Source: Perkinsus olseni (Eukaryota > Perkinsozoa > Perkinsida > Perkinsidae). Taken from it: 64,000 bases of DNA. The notes under the pieces were generated by a model that saw only the letters and a list, made by a program, of their open reading frames with translations, was not told where the DNA came from and searched no databases. The stretch is taken from the NCBI GenBank assembly GCA_013115135.1, contig JABANP010000083.1, positions 62,001-126,000 of the forward strand, written 5' to 3'. The position numbers were made by a program, and so were the translations under genes. This document shows positions 33,294-43,800 of the stretch, piece by piece (within the stretch, counting starts at the first letter, position 1; every line of letters begins with the position of its first letter).

Positions 33294-35045
33294 CAGCGAG
33301 CTGCATGGCCGAGGCGACCTGCTACCAGCACGTCTGTGGATGTGCTCAGCCTTGCCATTTACAGCCTTCTCGGCTGATGGGTTGCTTTCCCTCTGCTGTT
33401 GTCAGAGGAGGCTTCACTTTAGTTGGCCAAGCCTTGCACCAAAGATTTCGGAGGTGCCAGTTCTTGTATTTCCATCACGGCGCTCGCATCAACTGCGCTG
33501 GTGGCGCATTCTCTTCTCAACCTGTCTGTCGCGTTCGTGTGAAGTGTAACCAAAACAGGACACGGCAGTTGGGACTTTTAACTTGAGAGCAGTGAATCAA
33601 AGGTGAAGCACTCTGCGTGTTGCACACATCCGACATCGGTAAAGCTTGAACGATTGGGTTCGCCCGGAGCATCCTTGCCGGATAATGCGACAGTAGCAGT
33701 CTCGATAGGTATTGATCAGCTGAGGCCGATGTTAACCAACACAAATGGCAGCTAGGGTAGCCCTTGGTGTGTGTCTCTGCGACACTGTCTCATACTTGCC
33801 TTTACTGACAGGGCGCTCGGCCCACGCCTTTGTGAAGGGAGGGAGCAGGTTGAAGGGAGGGACCTGCCAGGTTCATATCTCTTAGTTCCGCTATAAGGGG
33901 TGGTTGGTATAAATTTCTGGTTGGGAACGCGGCGTTCCGAACGCCTACCCTACCGCGACACAGTTCCACCGGGTAACTGAGGTGCTATTAGATGCATATC
34001 AACCTGGTATTATCAAGTGAGTCCTCGCCGATACACCGGTCCGTAGTAGCACTTCAGGCGTATCTGGACGGCCCACATGCCACAGTCACTGCGACCAGAC
34101 CACGACGGGCCCCGTCGGACGGGGGCTGTTGACCCTCACGACTCGGTTTTCCTGTGGTGCAGGACCTGTACAGTCCAGCCTGTACGGAAAGCTGCCCGCA
34201 GGCTAGTCGATCAGCTCAGTGGGAGGCGGGCCACGTGTTTCCGCAAGAGCGCTGTCCCGACGGCCGCACTAAATGCCTGATGGAGGATCTGTCAGGCATG
34301 CAATGCGGCCGTGACGGAGCTAGCAAAGTATTGCTCGCTAGGTCCGTCGCCTCAACTAGTGAGCGCTTGCCAAGCACTCACTAGTTGAGGCAAAGACAGT
34401 AAATTCTAACTGCTAGAGCGAGCGCAGCCCACAACGGACGGTCTGAGACTTAGAGTCTGAACGCGGAACGATTGTAGGTTGAACCAGCCTGGGTGATGCG
34501 CCCTGGCATGAATCACGGCCCGTGCTGAGTCGTCACTGATGTCTTGTGATTCCACGCTCGGTGAGACATTACGGCCGCATTACACTACACGACCCAGACG
34601 CTGAGCAGCGGGGCGGCAAACCCTTCGCCCTGAAGATACACAGCTTGTGCGTCGCGAGCAGCACATACGCACAGGAGACACAGTTGAATCCAAGAAGGGC
34701 CCTCTCTTCATTTGACGAAGGGGGGCTCTGTCTCTTTCGGGAATCATCGAGAGCACTTATCCCACACAGTGCGACCGCACAAATGTCTCCGCCGCTCGCA
34801 TTCCTCGACGGTTCAGGGTGAGTCTGCGTGTCGTGAGCAGAGGACAACCCTACTGGACCAAGAACAGTCGTTGTCGTTGCATGGCAGGCTAAAATTTTGA
34901 GAATTTTGAGTCGAAATGAGCATCACGCTTCGCCTGTAGTACAGTCGGGACTAAGCGAGCCTAGTAGTGCGCTCTCTTTCTCGAATTGAGATTGGCAATT
35001 TCGCAACACACGCAGGCTGGTACTTCACATCACCTCCTCAGTCCG
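33294..35045. other. Spacer between the two mucin-like paralogues
   Basis: No gene is supported. It contains a 7-bp-arm palindrome at 33924-33938 and a long one at 34349-34391. Confidence 0.5.
34349..34391. repeat. Near-perfect palindrome, 21-bp arms, 1-base centre
   Basis: Bases 34349-34369 and 34371-34391 are reverse complements except for one mismatch, around a single C at 34370. It fits the window-wide class with slight decay. Confidence 0.9.
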
Positions 35046-35623
35046 ATGAAAACCTTCTCAATCTGCGCCTTCTTTGCTGGCGTGTACGCTATTCTCTTCA
35101 TCGCAGGATGCAAAAACTCATGTAAGATGATTCGATTGTGTTAGATAGAGTTACCGGCTGATTTTGCTCAGCTGGGAAACCTGTGACTAGGACTCCGACT
35201 ACCAGGAAGCCGACTACTACGGCGGCGCCTACTGCCGCTACGACTACAACGCCCACGACTGGTACGGCCACGACTACTACGGCGACGACTGGCACGGTCA
35301 CGACTACCACGGCCACGACTACCACGGCCACGACTGGCACGGCCACGACTGGCACGGCCACGACTAGCACTGCCACGACTGGCACGGCCACGACTGGCAC
35401 GGCCACGACTGGCACGGCCACGACTGGCACGGCCACGACTGGCACGGCCACGACTGGCACGGCCACGACTGGCACGGTCACGACTGGTACGACCACGACC
35501 ACCGGGGGACCAAGTACTACAATACCGACTACCGCGGCTACGACCCCCGCAGGCACGACTAGTGCACGTTCGACATCCACACCCGGTATTTTGTTCAATA
35601 TCCCCCCAGTCCCCCTGCAGTAG
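35046..35623 (+). CDS. Secreted Thr-rich mucin-like protein B, 2 exons
   Basis: Exon 1 (35046-35121) encodes the signal peptide MKTFSICAFFAGVYAILF and the sequence IAGCKNS, closely similar to gene A at 32572. A 50-nt GT-AG intron (35122-35171) sits at the same place. Exon 2 encodes a Thr/Ala/Gly-rich tract of five-residue TATTG units, probably heavily O-glycosylated, and stops at 35621-35623 after PVPLQ. The C-terminal domain found in gene A is missing: either it was lost or its exons start from a donor site in this exon and I cannot find them downstream. The open frame on the opposite strand (35098-35598) is produced by the repeat. Confidence 0.7.
35255..35500 (+). repeat. Coding minisatellite, 15-bp unit
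   Basis: The unit GGCACGGCCACGACT repeats about 15 times, with small variants (AGCACT, GGTACG, ACCACG). It encodes TATTG and TTTAT variants in gene B. Since units are a multiple of three, copy number can change without breaking the frame, so length differences between strains are likely. Confidence 0.9.
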
Positions 35624-37233
35624 GGGGTAGGCTATCAGGTGTCACCCTGCTCCACCTTTCCCTCCTCTTCTAGTCGCATCGAGTCTTGCTGATACACTAG
35701 CAATGCAGTATCAGATCAGGTTGGAGTATTTCTCGGGCCTTGTGAAATCTTTACGTCCTAACCGCCTGGCCTAATGTCACAACCGCGTCGTAACTGCCAA
35801 ATCATGAATTAAAGATCCTAAGGTCCCGTCCTTATGCCTTTAACAGAGAAATCGGTCGGAAGGCATTTGGCCTAAAATAGCGTCCTAACCCCCTAGAATC
35901 CTAAGAATGATCGTCTTATTGAATATGCCCCCGAAAAAACGAGGTAGCAGTATGACTTATTCGATGATATCCCATTCGTAGTTGGTATCACTCATCTCCT
36001 AGAGGTCACCTCTGTGCTCAGGTGAGTAAGCACTGGGAGGATTCGACCATGAGACCAGACACCTCGTCGCCGAATCTAACTTGTTTTACTCCGCTAAAGC
36101 TCAACACTCAGTTTTATCAGAAGACGAAGCTCGTCGGCAGCTCAGACGCAAGCGCCTTAAAACACGTAGGGCAACCGCACCGAGTCGATGCCATCGACCG
36201 ACCAATGTAACGGGTTGTGAAACGATAGATTGAGCTTGAATGCGGCAACCCCTGGGCACGGCAGGGGTAACAAGTCGACAGGACCGTGAATTACAATGCA
36301 AGAATCCAAGACAAGGTCGTAGCTCGGCAGGTTAAGTGACGCAATTGCCACCCGCGAGGTCGTGGGTTCGAATCTTGTTGGTCGTACACATTATATGTAC
36401 GTTTCGCGGCAACTCAGGCGCAGGTGCACGTTTCCTCGCGGCGTTTCCTCGGGACAGCAGCGAAGTCGTAGCCCGAGGAGTAGCACCGCAACGCTGGTCC
36501 CTATCGGAGGACATGGGCAAGGGGTGGGACGAGCAAACGTTCCCGTGGCAGGTGACTCTTCATAGCTATCGCATTGCAGGCAAACTCAGGCGGCCGCTTC
36601 GCGCGCCCAACCCTTAATCGTATCGCCCTTCTCCTTGACTATTTCTTCTCCATTTGTTCTTGGCATAGTAGGACGCCTTTAAATTTAGCAGCGGAGCGAT
36701 CGTCAGCATAAGCGTGAAAGTAGGTCGGGCTTCGACCCGCGAATCAACTAAGGAGCCCTTCTCAAAGTGCAGTGCGCAACACCAACCGAACACCGGATTC
36801 GCGTACTGATTGCCATCTTGCAAGAGCTACGTTAGTTTATCTTGAGTGGAAGTGAAAATATCCGGATCTATGCAATGATGCTAAGTGATCCCGGCGTCGT
36901 TCGAAGTCAACGCGCTGCTTCGTTCGCAGGCCTCTCGGATGAAGTTTATTCATGCAAGTCACTCGTTTATGGTACTCTCTTCTTTGGCCGCCCCGTCCTG
37001 TAGTTAGCCTCTTTGTCGAGCAGGTAGGAGTCTACACTGGATGGGTAGAGAAGGTTGTGTAGAACTCAGCGAGAGGACTCTTGCTGCTCAAGGCCGCCCT
37101 CGGGTGTTCAATCAGAAAGATTCTCGCGTATCCAAGGTCGAAGCATGGCGATCATGCGACAGCCTGTCATCGACTGCTTAGCGTTGGACGTCGGAAACAC
37201 GGCCGTCGGTAGTTTTTCTTTCGGCGGTCCATC
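35624..37233. other. Intergenic with one tRNA-like sequence
   Basis: No protein gene is supported. A tRNA-like stretch lies at 36327-36400 (A-box TAGCTCGGCAGG, B-box GGGTTCGAATCTT, loop TTGCCAC suggesting Gly-GCC), but the stems pair poorly. The open frame at 36336-36617 includes the phrase typical of reading through a tRNA T-arm. Confidence 0.45.
36327..36400 (+). tRNA. tRNA-like sequence, poor stems (Gly GCC?)
   Basis: A-box and B-box promoter-like motifs occur at the correct spacing, and the would-be anticodon loop is TTGCCAC. However, two of five anticodon-stem pairs mismatch, the T-stem depends on G-T pairs, and no acceptor stem is found. It is more likely a decayed copy than a working gene. 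Confidence 0.3.
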
Positions 37234-40200
37234 ATGGTTCGTCCCGAGCTCCTTCTATTGTCGACGATGCTGTTATTGGTGCTCGGAGAGGACGGCTTGA
37301 CCGGGTCGTCATCTGCGGGGCTGCTCGCCGGAATCACTGAAGGTAGTTGGGGAGCGAGGCGCGGGATCCGCCGAGTGAAGCTTCTCTCATGCATCCTACT
37401 GTACAATCGCCGCGTCGTTCAGCACAGCGTAGTCTTCCAATCGGGCCAAGTGTCGCTGATCGCGTTTTACTCAACCCACGGATAATTTGGAAATAAATTT
37501 ACGGCAACGGGCGTCTCTGGCGCAGTTCCGTTAGATCTTCCATCGTCCTGTGCGTGGTATGCTCGCCACGTTTCTCAGCACTGAGGGTACCGCCCGCCGC
37601 CACGTAAATGCTACACTTGTGGTCTTAGACCTTCACCTCTAGACACCGCTCGTTGCAGTCCTCAGGGCTTAGCCTACCCTTAAGACGGAAGACTAACTAT
37701 CGCCCTTCGATGATTGTTAGTTTCCTTGTGGGTCTTTCGGGTATCATTTGGTAGCTGTGACCACCCGTCATGACCATTCACGGCATTTTGCGGATTTTTG
37801 GTATTCGGTGAAGTTGGAATTTGGACGCATCCGAAACATCAAGTCCACATTGTTCACCAATATTGTAACTACCTCACGCTCCTGGTCGAAGTCAACTTTT
37901 GGCATCTTAAAACTCGTATTATCGGCGAAGGATGGGCGTGATCTGCGATCGGGCTGGTCGCTGTGAGCTCACGGAACTGTCGTCCACTTGATGGCTGACC
38001 GACGCTCGTTAAACTGATAAGGTTAGGAACGTCGGACGTCTCCGCTCGCTCACAGTATAAGTATAGAGAGAGGTCGAACCTTGTTCGTGACGCAGTAGAC
38101 GGATACCAGTTCCGTGTTTTACCGGAGGCTGGGTCGAATCGCCTCGAGGGAATTATTGCGCCTGAGGAGGGACGCTGTCCTGTGTCAGGCATATCGGCCG
38201 CAACAACGGGCAGCGGTTACCTCGGTGCCTTTCTGGCTTCCTTTCTGATGATACTGTGCGCTGAGATCGGCGACAAGACGTTCTTCATAGCAGCTGTGCT
38301 GTCGATGAAGCATAATCATGTGGTGGTTTTCTTGGGAGCCATTGGAGCCCTGGCATTGATGACAGTAGGAGGGGGAGGTGGCGTGGATGGGGGATGGACT
38401 CAACCCAACAGGATAGGCCCCAAGAGCGGCGCATTCGAAGCTTGATATACTGGAGGTGCACCCCTCTTGTGTGAAACGCAATTGTGGATTACACAAGGCG
38501 CTAGGGCTCTATTTCATGCACGTTACGTGTGGAGTGGTATTACACAACGGTAGCGCTTTTTGTCTGTTCGGCTGGTTCGGGCCATTGGTGAACCTTTCAC
38601 GTGTGATCCGTGTAATCTACCGAGTCAGATGTATGAAATTCCGGAAAAAAGTGTGAAAAACACTGGAAACTTGTAAAACAAAAGAACTGTTGCCCGTCGG
38701 CGCTTTTTACGCCCTTGGCCTTTCTCACGTGATTACTGTTTTACGCACAATGCGGGTGCGAGTCCACTGGATGCTGTTTTAGCGGTGCTTTGATACGAAT
38801 CTTATTTTGCAGCGGACGGGAGGGTAGGCGGAGCGATGCTGGTTTGGCGTTTATTAGGTCCTGTCTGCCGCCCTGGGCTTCCTGCTTCCCACTTTGCTGA
38901 GCAAACACTTTACGCATTACACGTGCATTACTCTGTTTTTGTACTTTGGTGAGTGAGGGGGTTCGAGGAGGTCCCGGGTTCGAACCGCGGCGGAGGCGTT
39001 TTTGATAGAGGGTTGATGCTCAGGCCTCAAGTTGCTGAAAGAGGCATATGAGATGGACGCAGAAGGAGGAGAGAATGAAGAGCTCAAGGAGGTCGAGCTA
39101 GAACTGAAGTAATTTACAAGCGTGCTATGTGGCCGAGTGGACAAGGGCGTTGTCTTCCCTCCGTGAGACCCCGGGATCTATCCCAACATATATCTTTTGA
39201 AAGGATATGGAAATGGAAAAGATTCTTTTCCATTTTCCGAATATCTCGCGTCACCGCAAGTAAGGGAATGCCGCGGACGCCACGATGAATTTGGAACCTT
39301 ATTGATTCTTCGTAGCCGTCCTGAGCTCGTCCGCTCCGCCAGTGGTAGGGCTTGCTGTCGTGGATAGATTCATGCTTAGGGAAGAGGATGATGACTGCAG
39401 CCAGTCGCCGGAATCCGAAGGAGTGCCCGATGATTGCGAAGAGGGTCCTAGTCGTGGACGGGTAGGGGTGCTCCGTCTCGGAGGGGTTGAGGTCCTCCTT
39501 GGCAGGGTTGGGCTTGCTCGGAGGAGACGCTGTTCTCTCGACTAGCGATAAGGGTCTTCACGCAGGTAGGATGGAATTATTCCGGAACTGTGTTTATTTC
39601 ACGAACGATTATATTGCTTGTCGTAATTCCTCCTCACCACCTGTTCGATCAGGCGTTTACGATGACCTTCCTCGCTGAGTGGGGTGACCGGAGTCAAATC
39701 TCCACGATAGCGCTGGCGTCGTCCAAGAACCCTTTGGGAGTCACCGTAGGCGGCGTGCTTGGGCACTGCATCTGTAATATGGGAATTACTGGCAAGTGAT
39801 GATTACTCATTAGTAGTAATGATGGTGATTCGATTATCGCATTGTGATGTGTGTTTTGATCGCTGTGCTGTATCTGCGTGGAATAGATCGTGGAGAACTA
39901 TGAACTCAATACTGCATATCAGATAGCGTAATTCCAGTCGAAGACCGGTATAATACTTTAGTATGATTCTAGTATGATGTGCTGTAGTATAACTCTAGAC
40001 TACCCGCTATTTACGTGTATTAGGATGAGCTCATTGACGGATTGATATGGATACATAATAGCGGAGCGGAGGGACTGGCGCTTCGCGCTCTTTTGGCTGT
40101 TCGTCGGCTGAAGTTATTTCTTTTCGATTATAGTCGATCGATATACCATTGGGAAGCCCGCAATCCGGGTATTGTATAAAGAGTAGAAATCGCTTTATTC

Positions 40201-40554
40201 CTCATTCTACCAGCCGAAATTGTCGTGCGCCGGGAAAAATTACGGAAAAAAGCCTGTGCCGGGGTTTGAACCCGGGCAGTTTCCGTCGAACTCCGCTGTT
40301 CCGTCACGGAGGCCAAGTGCCAATGGTTATTCACTTACTAATAGTCTATCCGTAGTTTTGGTCGTCTAGGTACGGGTGTTGCGGTTATTGGGGGCAAGCT
40401 GTTGGCGAAGCGGATATCAGAGCGACACATTTGCCTTGCCGGCGGCGTCCTTTTTCTGGCGTTCGCGATCACCTCGATTGTGATGGGGGTTGAGGATGAA
40501 AGCGCTTCGCTAAACGGCGGGTTTTCCGTCGATGGGCCTGTTCATGTTCGGTGA
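37234..40554 (+). CDS. GDT1/TMEM165-type cation transporter, 8 exons
   Basis: A member of the UPF0016/GDT1 family, which in yeast and animals moves Ca2+/Mn2+ across Golgi-type membranes and supports glycosylation. Exons: 37234-37342, 38189-38364, 38858-38948, 39024-39108, 39401-39461, 39506-39565, 39653-39773, 40370-40554; in-phase GT-AG joins give 295 aa, within the family's usual range. A signal peptide (MVRPELLLLSTMLLLVLGED) is followed by the first signature AEIGDKTFF, the helices LSAALGFLLPTLL and HYTCITLFLYF, and an acidic cytosolic linker (EMDAEGGENEELKEVELEL). The second signature is AEWGDRSQI, and the end is GGVLFLAFAITSIVMG. Both E-x-GD-K/R-T/S motifs are intact. The donor/acceptor between exons 5 and 6 has an alternative acceptor 18 nt downstream. 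Several introns carry tRNA-like pieces. Confidence 0.9.
38960..40330. other. tRNA T-arm-like pieces in three GDT1 introns
   Basis: Intron 3 holds GGTCCCGGGTTCGAACCGCGG (38968-38990). Intron 4 holds a Leu/Ser-type A-box TGGCCGAGTGGACAAGG plus a B-box CCGGGATCTATCCC (39123-39192). Intron 7 holds, on the minus strand, CCCGGGTTCAAACCCCGG followed by six T (40252-40313). None folds as a full cloverleaf. They look like decayed tRNAs or inserted 3' halves. Confidence 0.4.
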
Positions 40555-40882
40555 GGGCCTGATCTAAATGTTTTATGCGTGCTGTGAGTATTGAGTTAGT
40601 AAGATATGTCAAGATAGGCGACCTATTTCGTATCTTGCCAGCTCGACCTATGGATACGATCGTCAGTAATGAGGAGTCCGTAGCGTGCACGGGTGTGGTT
40701 GACTATGATTATGAAGCCACTGAGTGCTGGGGGAAGAATGACATGTGCGATCGAGGTCGCGGGGACGGCGAAGACGAGGTTGAAGAAGTGGATTTCTTCA
40801 AGTAAAATATGTAGCCTGCAGGGAACTGCACTCGTTCTCAAATTAAGCCAACTGTGAGGATGCTTGCTCTCTGTATTCTTTT
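40555..40882. other. Spacer between GDT1 and cofactor D
   Basis: About 330 bp on the shared strand; it must hold the GDT1 transcript end and the cofactor D start region. A run of GAGGTTGAAGAAGTGGATTT-type purine-rich sequence lies at its right end. No specific signal is recognised. Confidence 0.45.
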
Positions 40883-43800
40883 ATGCATGAGCGAGGACCT
40901 GCTGATCCGGGGCATGGGTCTGTCGGGGGTGAGGGCTCTGAGGAGGAGGAGCAGAACGCTTTTCTTTGGCAAGGACTCGGCACTGAGTCGTCCTTCCCTC
41001 TGCTTTGGGAACGCTCGGTTGAGAAGATCTTCCCGAGTACATTCTCGCGCTCCCCATGAGTAGCTAGTGGCTACTGATGCCGGGTGTAGCCGGCGTGAGA
41101 GTCTTAGGTTAGACCTCAGTTGAGAGATCTCAGTCGGGCATTGAGGGTTCGCTGGCCACTTGTTACGAAGTGAAAAGCGTTCTGTGTGAAGTCTAATCAT
41201 AGTGTTAGAAAATATATAGACAAGCTAGAAGAAGAAAGAAAGGCCCTTCTGGAAAGAGGCGAATCTCAGCGATGGATGAAGGCTCAAGAGCCTTCCCGTT
41301 AAGTCATTGTGAGGACAGAGGCTAGAGTTGGCCGACAGTACGGATACGGTCTAGTACGGAGTACGGTACGGGTACGAGTACGGCTCCGTACCCGTACTAC
41401 CCGTCGCAGCGGTTCCCAAGTACCGTACTAGTCCGCCGTACTTGGAGTACGGCGTAATTTAATACACGTATGCGTTGTTTAATATATTTAATACGTACTA
41501 GTCCTCCGTACCCGTACTAGGTTGACAGTTTGAAACGTACTCCGTACCGTAATTTCCTCGACCCCAGTACGGTTGCCCAGCTCTAAGAGAGGCGCTCTCA
41601 CAATGAGCTTACTGTTAAGCACCCACAGATGCCTCCATGGTCACATCCTCACAAGACCGTAGGCTCCTCAGGCAGTTCGAGTGACTATAACGTCTGCTAG
41701 TCCATCGCTGGCCACTTCTTTCAAGTTCGCATGATCACTTTCAGAGAGAAAGGCAAGTCACTGACCCTCATCGAAAGAGATAGTAGCCCTGGCCGTTGAG
41801 CAGAGAGACCTGCAAAGCACCGGGAAGGCGTTCGAGTCTGTTTTGGGGAGGTGCCAGAGGCTTTGTTATGACCTCAAGGATCTGCTTCAGCCGTGAGAGG
41901 GTTGGCGATTGGCACGTTGTCGATGTCTCGTAATTTTCGGAAACTAGACCCCTTGCCAAATGATAGAGCATTCAATATCTTTTGATCTCTCTGCTACTAC
42001 TGCGATTCAGGTTGGCATTTTGTATGGCGCTTTAGACTTCCGATTTACGATTCTTATTTGAAGATAGAGAGGAATTTCGAAGATGCGCTCGGCGCTTGTT
42101 GTCGAAGGCCTCCTCTCAGGTATCAAGAGAGAGGAGCGCTCCTAGACGCCCACATGGCAGACCTCACCTCACCGCTCATTGCTTTTATTGTGGACCAAGT
42201 GTCTCGGAAGGAGCCGCATGCTTGGCCGAAGAGCTGCCATCTGATATGCTCTACCCTGTATCTTATCTTCAAGGTGGTCCATTGCGGGCTCCATTAAGCT
42301 AGAACTGGCTGGTCAGGTCAGGGGGCTGAGCAAGGCGCCATTCGGTCACTTCCCTCACGAGATCTCCCTCATCGAGCCCGTACTGGACCAGGCGGAGGTG
42401 CTGCTGCTCACAGAGAGTGGCAATGAAGGCTCAGAGGCTCTGGAGGGCTGGGAGTCTAAGTGAGCTCGAATCGATCGGCAGAATGCTCTCACAGAACCCT
42501 CGAGTGGCAGAGCGAAGCGTGGGAGTTGGAAGTTTGGGATATCATAGTACGCACGGCGAAGAATTTCCCCCAGGATGGCCTGGCCAGCCGAGATGGTTCG
42601 GCGCTCCCTCGGTGCTCCGATCGGGGGTTGTTGGCTCTTGAATTGAGCGGCTTCGCGTCCGACGTGGTGGTCGGAGTGGCGGGTGTAGGTTCATAATGCT
42701 TGTTTGGATTTCCGTTCTCCTACTGGCACCCTTCCCGTTCTCATCGTGGCCAACTGCGGATGTGCCCATGAGGATCGCGAGATGGTGAGAGGGCGTCCAT
42801 TAGGTTGAGCGTCTTTTTCTTTGAGATAAGGACGTCTCCGTGCTTGAACGCATTTTTACTGAATTAAACAAGAGTGTACCTTAGCAAGGGACAGCCCCAC
42901 TGCATCGGACAGTCGTCCGGCCTCTACTCTACGAGCGCATCCGCGAGAGACTCTCACCGAGGGTGCTGTCGGGGCTCGATAAGCTCGGCATCTGCTGGTG
43001 AGACAGAAGCCCCTCATTGGATGACGAGTGGTTTTTGAGTCAGCAACAGATCGGTTCTGGCTTTGAGAAGTTCCGATCGAACCATTAAAACTTTCTGTTT
43101 CCATTACGACAGCAATCGGACTTTCTTTCGTAGTCATTGGCCTTCTCAGCTGCACCACAGCACTACAGGGCCATTGTGAACGGCTGCATCGCGCGGCTGC
43201 CTTGTGTCTGGCTCGGCTCATTGCTCGGGAGGATATATTACAGAATAGTGTGAAGAACGACTTCTTTGCCCAACTCAGTGTAAGGGGGCGCTGGTGGAGT
43301 TCTCAGTGTTGATAATGGCAACTCAGCTGCACTCAGTGGCTGGTTTCATGAGCTTAAGATATTTTAACACATCTTGCCGGGATTTTTGGTAATGAATTTC
43401 TATGAGAGAATCTCTTCAATATTGGAAGGCTACTGGTATGGAGGTGGAATGCCATTACTCTGGATGAATAAAGATGCGCTTGATGGTAGCATTAGACAGA
43501 TGGAGAGTTAGAGAGTATTGATTTATTGTTCTCTAGTCTCTTATTTCTGCGTAAGTTATGTGGAGTTGCCGGATGCACGGTACGAAGCGGTATGAAAGTT
43601 CTTGGGGAGAAATCCCAACGCCTTTCAGATCATCATTGCGGCCGCACAGGGCAAACAATGAGATCATCTCCTCCTTTGCATATACCCACCAAAGGAACAT
43701 CTAACGATAGAAAATAGAAAATGTATTATAAAGAAATAGAAAAATTTAATTAAAACTAATTTATTTTCGAATATAATTTGATCCTCATGCAGGCCCTGCC

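Noticed and set aside
35098..35598. 166-codon Val/Pro-rich frame on the minus strand
   Set aside because: Mirror of the 15-bp coding minisatellite in mucin-like gene B; no signal or exon support.
36336..36617. 93-codon open frame
   Set aside because: It runs through a tRNA-like T-arm (the WVRI phrase is typical of such readthrough) and has no other support.
38182..38445. GDT1 start at the in-frame ATG at 38182
   Set aside because: That ATG lies in the intron sequence before the acceptor at 38188; the exon at 37234-37342 supplies a signal peptide and joins in phase.
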